NCBI RefSeq assembly: GCF_021869535.1
Contig: NW_026262679.1
Location: 86,363,143 to 86,427,142 of the forward strand
Origin: Mytilus californianus
Lineage: Eukaryota > Mollusca > Bivalvia > Mytilida > Mytilidae
Direction: 5' to 3'
DNA length: 64,000 nucleotides
Under the pieces are notes generated by a model, which saw only the letters and a program-made list of their open reading frames with translations, had not been told where the DNA came from and did no database searches. A program made the translations under genes and the position numbers. Positions 21,364 to 31,673 of the stretch are shown in pieces. How positions within the stretch are numbered: the stretch's first letter is position 1; the number at the start of each line of letters is the position of its first letter.

Positions 21364-21935
21364 TTATTTAAAAAAAAGTCTTTTCTTGATCTGTTTGGTT
21401 TCTTGTTTTTTCATGGAACTAGCTATGACAAGAGCTGTTTTTGTGCATTTTGCACATGAACCACATTTTGAATATTCCATGTTATAGGTCTCGGGACAAT
21501 CACAATCACGGGGGTTACTACATCTTGACATGGCATCAGCATTTCCATGTTTAGGACCTGGTCTATATTCTACTCTAAAATCAAAGGGAGATAATATCTC
21601 TACACAACGGGCTATTCTACCCTTGCGCACTTTCAGACTGAAAAGCCAATTAAAGCTTGGTGATCTGTTCGGACAGTAAACTTCTACCCAACAAATATTG
21701 TCGATAGTATTCTATAAAATATCTAACTGCTAATAATTCTTTATCTGTGATACAATAATTGCGTTCAGCTTTGTTAAGTGTTCAACTTCAATAGGCTATA
21801 ACTCTTGTCTGGCCATCTTGAATTTGGCTTAATACTGCACCAATAGAAACATCAATGGCGTAAGTATCTTATATGAAGTTTCCTTCATCTAAAGAAAAAG
21901 CCATTATATCTGGACAAATAAATGATTGCTTTGGC
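21364..21935 (-). pseudogene. Ty3/gypsy RNase H and RNase H-integrase linker, frameshifted
   Basis: The minus strand shows IDVSIGAVLSQIQDGQTRVI, then LNKAERNYCITDKELLAVRY and FIEYYRQYLLGRS (RNase H), with a frame change before TDHQALIG. It ends with GRIARCVEILSPFDFRVEYR and PGPKHGNADAMSRC, the conserved end of gypsy RNase H. Downstream is the cysteine-rich linker (NPRDCDCPE, KCGSCAKC) that precedes integrase in bivalve gypsy elements. The frame ends at 21364 in the A/T tract where the Penelope-like element begins. No integrase was found beyond it. Confidence 0.85.
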
Positions 21936-21936
21936 T

Positions 21937-23140
21937 TTAAAATGCATTTTGACTTTCAACTGTCCAAATACATTTATTGGATTTCATTATCAATTCTGAC
22001 AGGGGTTTCACCATCAAAGAAAAATCTTTAATGAGTCTTCTATAATAACTACCCATCCCTAATATTTTTCGAACTTTTGGTTTATTTTGTGGAGTTAGCC
22101 ATGCCAATATTTTAGCAAAATTATCAGGATTAGGTTGTACCCCTCCCCCTAATACTACATGACCTAGAAAGGTTACTTTAGTTTTGAAAATTTTGCTTTT
22201 TTCCTGTTTTAATTCTAAACCAGCTTCAGATATTCTTGTGAGTACCACATCTAGTCTTTTTAGGTGCTGTTCAAAATTCGAACCAAAGACAATAATATCG
22301 TCCAAATAAACCAGACATGTTTGCCATTGCAAACCATTCAAATCTAACTCCATAAGTCTTTGACATGTGGAAGGACCATTATACAGTCCCATAGGAAGAG
22401 TTTTAGACTCGTATAAACCATATTTAGTCACAAAAGCTGGAATGTCCTTTTTCTTTACAGGTATTTGATGAAATCCACTGAGTGTATCCAAAGTCTTGTA
22501 TACGGGGCAAGGGAAAATTGTCCCGTTTTGATAGCTGGTTGACCCCCCGAAAATCTGCAATGGGGCGCAGCTTGCCTGACTTTTTGACCACAAGAACGAG
22601 AGGACTGGCCAAAGGACTGTATGACCTCTGTATAATACCTTGATCTAACATCTGATCTATTTTTTTAAATTTCTTCTCATCATTTGCATATGCCATTGGC
22701 ATCCTGCGTGGCGGTTGCCTTACTGGTTTAGCATCACCAGTATTTATACTATGTTCTGTTAACTTGGTAAGGCTTAAGTCTGTTTCATTCTTTGAGAATG
22801 TATTTGAAAATTGATTTAAGAACTTTACAATATCTGCAAACTCATTTTCAGAACGGCCCTTTATGGCATCATTATAGTTGCCTTGTAAATGATCTGGGAC
22901 TATCCCACTTTTCCCCCTATCAGCAGTTCCCTTTTTGGTTAAATTTCTAATAATACCAGTATTAGTTTCCCACTGAACAGGTTGAGCATCTCCCAACTTG
23001 ATGCGCCTGACTGAAGAAAAATTGGTAACTTCTTCCATGTCCTCACATTCTACCAATACTTTAGTCTCAGTGGTCAACTGTTCAGCTTCCCCAAGTACAG
23101 TATCTTGATGCAGCTCAAATTGCTGATCAAAAGGATTCAT
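21937..23140 (-). pseudogene. Ty3/gypsy pol: reverse transcriptase
   Basis: Two overlapping minus-strand frames (23140-22424, then 22593-21937) together cover the protease-RT linker and RT. Landmarks in order: KPVRQPPRRMP, QGIIQRSYSPLASPLVLVVK, GKLRPIADFRGVNQL (the usual DYRxLN), DTLSGFHQIPV (catalytic D), TLPMGLYNGPSTCQRLM, LVYLDDIIVFG (YLDD catalytic pair) and KVTFLGHVV. The thumb/connection (PKVRKILGMGSYYRRLIKDF) follows. One frameshift between 22593 and 22424 breaks the ORF, but the DNA is otherwise well preserved, suggesting a fairly recent insertion. It belongs to one unit with the flanking gag/PR and RNase H pieces. Confidence 0.92.
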
Positions 23141-23169
23141 AACTCTTACAATACAAGTAACATCTTTTT

Positions 23170-23935
23170 CTAAATTAACAACGGTAGGGCCATAATAATA
23201 GGGAATTTCTGTAAAATATCAGCATTAGATTCTAATTCAAAATCTTTGGACTTGGAACTTTGATCAATTTCAAATCGATCAATAAATACATCTATTAACA
23301 TTTCACTACTGGGAGGTATAGGAAAATTATCTGCTACCCTGATTTTTCTAACTTTTTCAGGTAAGCCAATTTGTTTGAAAGGAATGGAGATACCCACCCC
23401 CTTCCAGCAGCATAATTCAATCGCTTAATCTATGATTATCAGGACCACAAACTGCCTTCATTAGTACATCTAGACCTAATAAGGCATCATCTTCAATATA
23501 AGCAACAACTCATTCAATATTAAAATCTAATTCCTCTAATTTTACATTAAAAATGGCTTTCCCCAACTCATCTTAAGGTTTGTCATCAGCACCGGCCAGC
23601 ATATTAGAACTTTTCAAAATGGTCTTTTGGACTTTGGAATATGTTGGAAAGCTTATCTCGACAATACTGTTCGAGCAGTTCCGGTATCCACAGTAAAATT
23701 TATCCCAATGCCCTGTACTTGACCCTTAACATAAACTCCATCACTACGGAGTACTTGACGTCCAACAACCTGTGGATTGATCAACTCGTGTTCCTTACTG
23801 TCGTCACAGTAGGTACATTGATTTTTCTTCTCAGTTTTAGAAGTACTAAGTTCATCTTTTGAACCCCCGTTATTAACTTCAATAACCTCCGAATTTCTGC
23901 TGCTGTGTAATACATCTCCATTCACTACATTCAAA
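23170..23935 (-). pseudogene. Ty3/gypsy retroviral-type aspartic protease and linker
   Basis: The frame from 23934 contains VYVKGQVQGIGINFTVDTGT, ending with ARTVLSR: a flap-less start and the catalytic DTG of pepsin-like retroelement proteases. A frame change follows near 23650. The later AYIEDDALLGLDVLMKA carries the conserved (I/L)LGxDxL motif. The piece at 23397-23170 (GISIPFKQIGLPEKVRKIRV) continues toward RT. Single-base indels and a stop separate the three pieces. Protease would normally mature Gag and Pol. Confidence 0.8.
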
Positions 23936-24059
23936 GTTTGACCTTTTTCCTGAAAATGATGGGTCAGCTCCTGGTCATTGGAGTTTATCCATCTAGTTTA
24001 AAGCAAAATCAGGGAAAGGTCTATTTTTCCCCAATTTTGTATCAGATGTCACAGGAGTA

Positions 24060-24660
24060 GCCTCTCTATGATTACTTTCAGACCAAACCTAACCAGTTAT
24101 CGTCTGGTCTGGTTTTCTTTTAGGGTTGCTAGAGCAATTTCTGACAATGTCCTGGTTGACCATAATAAAAACACAGGAAATTTCTATTGTGGGTGTTGAC
24201 CTAAGACACTGTCTTTGGGACCATTACAATTAATGGGTTTTCTATCTTTATAGTTTGGTCTGGGACCAAATGGTTTATTTCTCTGGTAACTGCTTATATT
24301 TTGGTTTTCTTCTTTCCTATTTTCTTCATACATTTGTTGGAACACTTTCTTTACTTGTTCCAACTGTGTTTTACCCAACCCATCTACAGAAGAAGTCATA
24401 TTCTGTTCCCTTTGCCATTTAATTTCCCTGTTTTTCAGTCAGGCTTCTTTGACTCATTTTTTAGTTGCCTTACTTGTTTCTTAAATTCCCCCCTGATTGT
24501 TCCTCTTCAGGACTGATAGAAGTCTCAAGATAAGTTATAACATCATGTATAACTTCATCCATTTTACTAGGATCTTTATACAATTCTACATGAACCATGG
24601 TTTTATGGTCTGAAAGACCTATTAAGGGAGCTACCATTTGATTTTTATGAGGGCGGGGGG
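24060..24660 (-). pseudogene. Ty3/gypsy gag remnant with decayed zinc knuckle
   Basis: The minus-strand pieces are MVAPLIGLSDHKTMVHVELY to QSGGNLRNK (24650-24470), and MTSSVDGLGKTQLEQVKKVF with a charged Q/N-rich stretch and NKPFGPRPNYKDRKPI (24399-24184). Then comes CFYYGQPGHCQKLL near 24170-24130, a CCHC nucleocapsid knuckle in which the second cysteine is tyrosine and the last is lost by a frame error. Gag is cut at its 5' side at about 24655 by an unrelated A-tract repeat. No 5' LTR or primer-binding site was found. Confidence 0.7.
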
Positions 24661-24885
24661 CTAGGATAAAATTTGAAAAAAATAGGCAGGACAGGAGTTT
24701 TAGGTAAAAAAAAAAAAGGCAGGATGAGACACTTTGCAAAAAAAAAGGCAGGATGACAATTTATGTAAAAAAAAGTCAGGATAAACTAAAAAAAAAAAAA
24801 GGCAGGACTGAATAGAGTGAAAAATAAAAAGGCAGGACAGAGATTACAACTAAAAAAAAATGCAGGACAAAATTTTTCATCCTAA
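24655..24885. repeat. A-tract / GGCAGGA degenerate tandem repeat
   Basis: Seven or more irregular units, each an A-run of 7-13 followed by GGCAGGA(C/T), GTCAGGA or TGCAGGA and 10-20 variable bases, from AAAAAATAGGCAGGACAGG at 24680 to AAAAAAATGCAGGAC at 24869. It abuts the truncated gag end. On the minus strand it is a run of TCCTGCC plus T-tracts, i.e. strongly pyrimidine-rich. Confidence 0.8.
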
Positions 24886-24889
24886 TTTG

Positions 24890-25405
24890 TAGGTCTTTTT
24901 GGTCTCAAATACACCAAACCTATTTTGCATTTCTTTGGTCATTTTACCATAACTAGACAAAATCGGCAACTGTCACTGGGAACGATTTCAACGCATACTT
25001 TAATGTTATTTGTTATGAAAGCGTAACGTTAAGCTCGGTGCTATCAATCGTGTTTGAATTGCTTCTGAATTTTTGAATCAGATTTTTATTTGGTTTATTT
25101 ATTCCAACAATGTATGCCATTGCTTTGGCGTTTGGTGTTCTATTCTGGGGGATATCTACAATATTAAGCCAATGTAAAAAAAATCAACTCTTTTGTATGA
25201 GGCATATTAACTGGGATAGGGGAATGTAACCTAGTCCTTCAACAGTTTTTTGCTGAATACAAAAAGTTGTTTTTCTGACTATGTAATATCGTTTATATTA
25301 TACCTCAGCTTAAATTGGCTGCAATTATAGTTATTTCAATGTAAAAAACAAACTCATCTTCTATCCCCTAACAAGCCCTAGATTGTTAAAAAAAAAGTAA
25401 TGTGA
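24890..25405. other. Anonymous DNA with a family H extension
   Basis: 25010-25120 ('TTATGAAAGCGTAACGTTAA', 'GTGCTATCAATCGTGTTTGA', 'TTTTTATTTGGTTTATTTAT') matches 44430-44545. The rest shows nothing recognisable. Confidence 0.5.
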
Positions 25406-25409
25406 CATT

Positions 25410-25965
25410 AAAACAACATTGCCACATATGGAGCAGGATCTGCTCTCCCTTCCGGAGAACCTGAGATCACCCCAAGTTTTTGGTGGGGTTCGTGTTGCTC
25501 AGTTTTTAGTTTTTTATGTTGTGTTTTGTCTGTTGGTCTTTTTCTATTTTAGCCATAGTGTTGTCAGTTTATTTTCGAATCATGAGTGGAATGTCCCTTT
25601 GGTATCTTTTGCCTCTCTTTTCTCTTGCACAGAATGTTTGTATAAGTACAAGTTCAGATATCACTGATGGAACTTTTCATTCAAACAAACCGAAGGACAA
25701 GCTTATTGAAAGTAGGAGTATAAAAGAGGGACGAAAGATACCAGAGGGACAGTCAAACTCACAGATCGAAAACAAACTGACAACTCCATGGCCAAAAATA
25801 AAAAGACAAACAGACAAATAATAGTACAGATGACACAACATAGAAAACTAAAGACTAAGCAACACGAACCCCACCAAAAACTGGGGGGGGATCTCAGGTG
25901 CTCCTGAAGGGTAAGCAGATCCTGCTCCACACGTGGCACCCGTCGTGTTGCTTATGTTATTACAA
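25410..25965. repeat. Large inverted repeat built from two family A copies
   Basis: The left arm (about 25411-25625, forward) and right arm (about 25725-25960, reversed) share GGAGCAGGATCTGCT, 'GTTTTTGGTGGGGTTCGTGT', 'CCAT(A/G)G(A/T)GTTGTCAGTTT' and 'GTCCCT(T/C)TGGTATCTTT' in mirrored order, about 80% identical by eye, around a ~100 bp spacer. Transcripts crossing it would fold into a long imperfect duplex. The ~80-codon frames on both strands are repeat by-products. Confidence 0.85.
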
Positions 25966-26245
25966 ATCCGGTAAATAGTCTAATTCGGTAAGTCACATTC
26001 GTGAAAAGGGAAGGGTATTGTAGTTACGACATAAGGGACATGTCCGATATCATCTGTGAAACGGTTATTCCATAACGGTCAACCAACGTCCGTAAAATCT
26101 ACGAAGGGATGATTTCAACTTCACCATTTGGAACTCTTGGTTTAATAGCTTCCTTGTGAGCAGCAATCCTCTATCAAGGAAATCATGATAGGAAACATAT
26201 GCCCGGGAATATCGTATCAATTGGGAGAAATATCATACACCATAA
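25966..26245. repeat. Family A extension
   Basis: The sequence beyond the right arm ('GTAGTTACGACATAAGGGAC', 'TTCCATAACGGTCAACCAAC', 'TTTAATAGCTTCCTTGTGAG', 'AAGGAAATCATGATAGGAAA') is matched in order at 55330-55590 downstream of another family A copy. The true element is therefore at least ~500 bp and includes this part. Confidence 0.75.
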
Positions 26246-26284
26246 AAATTTACCTGAAATAGAACTAAACGACTCACTAAAAGT

Positions 26285-26589
26285 TGTGCAACTAGGGCAT
26301 GTTATTGGTTGCAAAAATTTGATATTTTTCATTTAAATGCAATATTTTTATTTAATTGATATATTTCTTCATTTAAATGCAATATTTTTTTATTTGAATG
26401 GTATATTTTTTCATTTAAATGCAATATTTTTTATTCAAATGTTATAATTTGTCATGCAAATGCAATATTTTTTATTCAATTGGTATAACTTGTCATTTTA
26501 ATGCAATATTTTTTATTCAATTGGTATAGTAGTTTTTTATTTATATGCAATAATTGCATTATGGGAAATTCTTTGACGTCATAAGGTCA
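26285..26589 (+). repeat. Octamer-like tandem repeat block, forward copy
   Basis: About seven imperfect ~40 bp units built on TTCATTTAAATGCAATATTT and TTTATTCAATTGGTATA. One unit has the exact octamer ATGCAAAT. The block is bounded by 'GGTTGCAAAAATTTGATATT' on the left and 'TGCATTATGGGAAATTC' then TGACGTCA (CRE-like) on the right. The reverse-complement copy lies at 30264-30576. Confidence 0.85.
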
Positions 26590-26859
26590 AATTTGCAACA
26601 ACGTTTGTGATTGGTCGGTAATTGTTTGGATTTCTCCCCTTTCTTTCTAAACATAAGTGACCAAGAATTAAAAAACGCGTCAGAATATCGCCCCTCAAAC
26701 TAAATCTGACGTTCGTGCGAGTCCTGCTCTGGCTGTTAAAATCTTCTGGTCCTAACTATTATTTCTATTGCAAAATTTCGATGGTCAAAACGTTCGGACC
26801 ACAACTTTTCAAAAACTTTCATTGTATATGGATCTATATGCAAGTATATCGTTTTTTTT

Positions 26860-27065
26860 TTAAATAGATAAGACGGCACCGTTGGTTTTCCCGTTTGAAT
26901 GGTTTTACAATAGTCATTTTTGATGGGGCCCTTTATAGCTTGCTGTTCGGTGTGAGCCAAGGCTCCGTGTTGAAAACCGTACTTTGACCTATAATGGTTT
27001 ACAAATTATGACTTGGATGGAGAGTTGTCTCATTGGCACTCATACCACATCTTCTTATATCTATA
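26860..27065 (+). repeat. SINE-like family F, 5'-truncated copy
   Basis: 'TTTTCCCGTTTGAATGGTTT', 'TTATAGCTTGCTGTTCGGTG', 'GTTGAAAACCGTACTTTGAC' and 'GTTGTCTCATTGGCACTCAT' then 'ACCACATCTTCTTATAT' align with the fuller copies that follow. Confidence 0.75.
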
Positions 27066-27329
27066 TACAACGTAAACCAGACGTTTCTCAGACTGTTTTC
27101 TTTTTTAATAAATCCTTTGCCGCGCGTTGTGTACTGATTGATACTTCAGTCTGGGAGAACAAGATTTATTTCAGTACTAGTTGTTATTAGCTTTGAGCAA
27201 ACTTCCACTGAGTAATTGACAATACTCTAATGTCAGTGCTTTGTGTCTATTGTCTTAATGTTAGTTTTTTTTTTTGTGTGTCTCGTACCGATCTTTGACT
27301 AATTGCAACTGATTAGTGCAGGTTGTTTT

Positions 27330-27445
27330 TTTATTGTACTGTTACACCACTGTCCCAGCTTCGGGATGGGTTGAGTGCTCACAAACATGTTGTACTGTTA
27401 CACCACTGTCCCAGGTTAGGGGGAGGATTGGGATCCCGCTAACAT
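27330..27445 (+). repeat. Short direct duplication
   Basis: TGTACTGTTACACCACTGTC with the following CCAG occurs at about 27335 and again at about 27391. The second copy runs into the start of family F ('TTTAACCCTGCCACATTCTG'), so the 5' end of that element appears partly duplicated. Confidence 0.7.
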
Positions 27446-28090
27446 GTTTAACCCTGCCACATTCTGTATGTATGTGCTTGACCCAAGTCAGGAGCCTGTA
27501 AATCAGTAGTTGCCGTTTGTTTCTGTGTTATACATATTTTTGTTTCGTTCATTTTTTGTACATTAATTCGGCCGTTAGTTTTCTCGTTTGAATTGTTTTA
27601 CATTTGTGATTTCGGGGCCTTTTATAGCTGACTATGCGGTGTAGGCTTTGCTTATTGTCGAAGGCTGTACGGTGACTTATAGCTGTTGATTTCTGTGTAA
27701 TATGGTCTCTTGTGGAGAGTTGTCTCATTTGCAATCATACCACATCTTCGTTTTTATATCAACCCTACCATATTCTTTATTTGCCTGTCCCAGGTAAGGA
27801 GCCTGTAATTTAGTGGTTGTCGTTGGTTCATGTCTCGACTCATATTTGATATTTTGTAAATTGTTTTGTTATGTATAATTAGGCCATTAGTTTTTTCGTT
27901 TGAATTGTTCCCACTTTTCATATCGGGCCTTTTATAGACGACTTTACAGTATCAGGTTTTTGTCATTGTTGAAGGCCTTACGATTGTCTATAATTGCTAA
28001 CATCCACTTCATATTTGAACTCCTGTGGATAGTTGCCTAATTAGCAATCATATCCTATCCCATCTCTTCGTTTTTATATTATATACCTGA
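27440..28090 (+). repeat. Two tandem copies of SINE-like family F
   Basis: Copy 1 (27446-27755) and copy 2 (27762-28085) share the order CC(T/C)ACCAT/CACATTCT, 'AGGAGCCTGTAA', 'CGTTTGAATTGTT', GGCCTTTTATAG, a GTTGAAGGC/GTCGAAGGC block and 'GCAATCATA(C/T)C' near the end, with a 3' end of CTTCGTTTTTATAT. They lie head to tail. No tRNA-like promoter boxes were convincing; 'SINE-like' refers to length, copy number and absence of coding capacity. Confidence 0.8.
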
Positions 28091-28364
28091 CTTCTGAATT
28101 CGTGTTTTCCTGAACAAGCATGAAATATTTGTCACTGGGCGTTAAAAATTAGCAACAAACAATCAATCAATTTAAAATTGTGTTAAATAAGTGGAAAACC
28201 ATTTGATATTAATCTACTTGTTGGGGTGGGGGACAGAAGGATTTCATATATGAATATGGTTGCCTGGTAAGAGCTGAAAAATAGGCATGATTAGCAACAG
28301 ATTAAAATGAATAATAATACCCTCTCTTTCTTTCCCCATTCTTCATCTATAAATTTAAACTGAC

Positions 28365-28430
28365 CACCACGGAATAGCCCAATAGTGTTCAAAGTAGCGT
28401 TAAACACCAATCAATCAAAATCCCTTCCCT
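28365..28430 (+). repeat. SINE tail, CACCAATCAATCAAA type
   Basis: 'CACCACGGAATAGCCCAATA' then 'GTAGCGTTAAACACCAATCA' matches 58345-58400. The GCGTTAAACACCAATCAATC end is, from memory, a common molluscan SINE 3' tail. Confidence 0.6.
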
Positions 28431-30150
28431 AGAATATCTAATAATCGTCCCCTAACTGTTATTGTCCGACGGTGTAGTTCTGATATTTATCCAGCTAATC
28501 GTCCTACAGGGATGTCCTACTAAGGCTGTCATACCATAAAAACGTTTATAACACAGCTCACATTCTAATATATCTGCATTCATAAATTTATTAGTCATTT
28601 AGACTAAACGACGCCATATGTTTGTTATGTGCCTCTGCCGTCTAAACAACCTATCAAAAATGAATAGGTGGAAGAGAGCCAGAAGATCTTCCCAATGCAA
28701 AAAAAAAACAGAAATAGACTTCTTCTGGCTCACTACCGAAGAACAAAAAAACGCGCCCCATTATTATGTTTTAAAAACGCCTTGTCCCTACCCTTTTTTC
28801 CCCAAAAATTGGCATTGTTAAATATATATACATATAAATAATCATCATTACAATGCTATTGTATTTTTATAAGACCTACTTTATTACATGATCTGGGACT
28901 AATGACATCTATCTATAAGTCCAATCATACAGTAAATTATTATAATATGAATATGTTTCTTGTTTTAATAACCACATATGATGCTATGCATGAGTCACCA
29001 TTTATCCGGACAGGAATTGGGTTTACATAGAGCGAATAATGTGCAAAAAATAGATAAGGGGCGGGACCAAACCTATAGATAACATAATAAAGAAATGATG
29101 AAATATAAAGAATACGTTGATTGTTTTTTGGTTGCCTTATGTCCAGTGGCAAATATTTCACGCATGTTTAGGACAAATATAATAGAGATCAAAGGATAAA
29201 GAAAAGAGTGAAATGGTAAAAACTAAAAGATTTAGAATTATAGAAACTATCTTTGATCTGAACCCCCTCCCTCTCCCATCACACACACACACCATAACCA
29301 TTACTGCCAATACTCGCATATATACATTTCTATACAAATATCTAAATCTGAACCCCCTCCCCCCTAGACACCGAGGTTCTGGATCCGCCCCTGTTAAATG
29401 TATCTTATTATATACATTTTGTACGGGTCTAGATAATAGCTAAACGTACAATCCTACAATTTGTTGGATACAAATCATTAGAGATTTATATCTAATTATA
29501 TTATATACTGTGTCACAAAATAAAGTTACTTGTATACCCCCCCCCCCTTGTCCCAATGCAGTATTGAAAAGTAAATCAATTAAAAGTCCTGAAGAAAAAA
29601 ATATGTTTTGAAATATGCCCTGCATACTTATTTATGCAAAGACATATAGTAGTTATTGAACTACTGTGGGGCTTGAAAAAAAATTCTATTTAAGGGATTC
29701 GGAGATAGGAACAGTAAAAAAAGCTCAGCAACGAATCCTAAATGTAAAATGATATGCGGTATAAGACCTAAGAGCACAAATTATAGATAGTCCAAAATAT
29801 GAAGTTCACGCCTTCATATACAGTGTACCTCCTATGTCATAGGACTATTGTTGTAACATGGGTTAGTAACTGGTTCCAATTTATCCCGAATTGTCTTTAT
29901 TAAAGAATTAGTTCCGGAGTATCACAGCGCATGTCTCTTCTTGTGGGTCTCTGTGAACTGGTTCTGCTGTCGTAATTAGGTGATTTTTTTTCTACATGTA
30001 GCAAAAAAGAGGGAACTTAGTCCAAATAATTATAACGTCCTGGAAGGCTTTTTATTCTTTTTTATGTTTGCCTTCCTCCAATTGTCTCTGAGGATCAAGA
30101 AAAGTAAAAAATGATATAGTATCAGAGAACGTCATGATTACATGTATCTG
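28430..30150. other. Anonymous DNA with short repeat relics
   Basis: 29110-29165 carries the 'TTGATTGTTTTTTGGTTGCC', 'AGTGGCAAATATTTCACGC' motif also seen at 54.42 and 49.55 kb. 29370-29395 ends in CTGGATCCGCCCCTG, identical to the right terminus of the TIR element at 52.85 kb, but no left partner was found. Homopolymer C-runs lie at 29359-29365 and 29537-29547. No gene is seen. Confidence 0.5.
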
Positions 30151-30159
30151 GACTTAGAA

Positions 30160-30187
30160 GGGGGGGGGGGGGGGGGGGGGGGGGGGG
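30160..30187. repeat. 28 nt poly-G tract
   Basis: An uninterrupted G-run followed by AGGGAGG. Length is likely unstable both biologically and in sequencing. Confidence 0.9.
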
Positions 30188-30263
30188 AGGGAGGCTAGCT
30201 ATGTATTTTTTTTTTTATTTCAATGTGTAGACTGTAGGGGAGTTTCTTCAGAAAGGGTTTTCA

Positions 30264-30576
30264 TGACCTTGTGACGTCAATGAATTTCCCATAATGCAAT
30301 TATTGCATATAAATAAAAATTGAATAAAAGATATTGCATTTGAATGACAAATTATACCATTTGAATAAAAAATATTGCATTTAAATGAAAAAATATACCA
30401 TTTAAATGAAAAATTATACCATTTGAATAAAAAATATTGCATTTAAATGAAGAAATATACCCTTTAAATAAAAAAATATTACATTTAAATGAAGAAATAT
30501 ACCAATTGAATAAAAAATATTGCATTTAAATGAAAAATATCAAATTTTTGCAACCGATACCATGCCATATGCAACA
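30264..30576 (-). repeat. Octamer-like tandem repeat block, inverted copy
   Basis: It is the reverse complement of 26285-26589, including the GTGACGTCA/CCCATAATGCAAT edge on its left and 'AAATTTTTGCAACCGATACC' on its right. Unit number and order are similar. The two blocks point toward each other, so their CRE-containing edges face the 3.7 kb between them. Confidence 0.85.
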
Positions 30577-30708
30577 CCTCTATTTTGGTCAAAGTAAATA
30601 GAATCTTCCGAAATTAACAGCAATATCATTTTGCCAAATACAACAAGTTGGACTCTAACTTTTCATCGTCATGATTTATAATGATTTATAATTATCACTA
30701 CAGAGGCT

Positions 30709-30879
30709 GTTCAAGCACTGAATGCATTGGAGGGTCATGAGAGGCCCTTTTTTAGACCCATATAATTCCATTTCACTTATAAATCTTACAAAATTCTGAG
30801 GAAAATCCAACCATCTGTATTTAAATAATTTGAGTGCCTTATTCCCACCACCATATATATTTTGGAACAGAGCAGACAA
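30709..30879 (-). other. Exon-like open block 'c' in array segment X (copy 1)
   Basis: The minus-strand frame includes NFVRFISEMELYGSKKGPLM then TLQCIQCLN. A pyrimidine-rich acceptor (TTGGATTTTCCTCAG) directly precedes NFVRF. It repeats at about 32083-32254 and 33441-33612. At the left edge of the array this copy continues with SLCSDNYKSL, whereas inner copies change sequence there. Copy 1 may therefore mark the original single-copy context. The protein family is not recognised. Confidence 0.35.
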
Positions 30880-31269
30880 TAAAGTAAAGAAATATCTAGA
30901 TCAAATCTTACACAAATACAAACAATTTTTTTTTTTTAATTTGGCACTGCCAACAGGTGCTTCCAAAAAAGCACATCTCAATTTATCATCTGGAATCCAT
31001 ATATTTTCAAAGAAAAACCAAATGACAAAGTTCTTTACATGTATGTGCTCCTGATTTATTTTTTTGTTGGGGGGGGGGGGGGGGGGGGGGGGGGGATAAA
31101 ATGTCAGACTTCTATATATAGTATGAACTCAAACAAAAAGCATCAATAGTATTTAGTTGAGAAAATATTGTAATTTTTACTCTGAAAAAGGAGAATCTAT
31201 ATTTATGATATGACACACGTCCATAAAATACAGCATTTTGATTAAGTGTGGTTGAAAGAACTAAGTGTT

Positions 31270-31464
31270 TTAAATTATTTTTTTATGAAATTGAAATATG
31301 AATACTACACCAACAATGATAAATGAAAATCTATATATACTTGATGATGTGATGGTAGAGGGGTCTATGCACAGAAGTTTTTGAATATATCCATGTGCTA
31401 CAATCACGTCCTGTTTTTGTATTGCTACCTTTAAAAGGGCATTAGCTGTCAAATTCATGTTCAC
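31270..31464 (-). other. Exon-like open block 'b' in array segment Z (copy 1)
   Basis: The minus-strand frame has NALLKVAIQKQDVIVAHGYI then QKLLCIDPST. It is repeated unchanged at 32628-32822, 33987-34181 and 34945-35139. A diverged version at about 36090-35975 (ELLEIAIQKQDVIVEHGF, then a stop) has a good acceptor (TTTTATATTTCAG). In all copies the block sits between an AG and CAA|GTATAT, and its length is a multiple of three (105 bp; 117 bp in the diverged copy) with two bases before the first codon, i.e. a symmetric phase-1 exon if spliced. No function is assigned. Confidence 0.4.
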
Positions 31465-31673
31465 CGATTTGACTCAAATTCTCATAGATGATTTATAACA
31501 TACTAAAACATATATCCAAATTATAAGATGTCTAAAACAAACAATTTACGATGCATGAACCCAATAATATGTATTAGCATTTCTTGTGTTTTTCAGTCTA
31601 GACGCCATCTAGTTAACCATCGAGGTAACCTCCGAAGACTGCCGACGATCATTTAACCGATATCCAGGAATTT

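Noticed and set aside
23641-23862. Plus-strand frame over the gypsy protease
   Set aside because: Shadow of the minus-strand protease with the catalytic DTG.
25419-25939. ~80-codon hydrophobic frames on both strands as membrane proteins
   Set aside because: They lie in the two arms of an inverted dispersed repeat and appear symmetrically on opposite strands.
24655-26245. Gypsy 5' LTR
   Set aside because: No TG...CA bounded repeat matching anything on the 3' side, and no primer-binding site next to gag; the sequence there belongs to other repeats.
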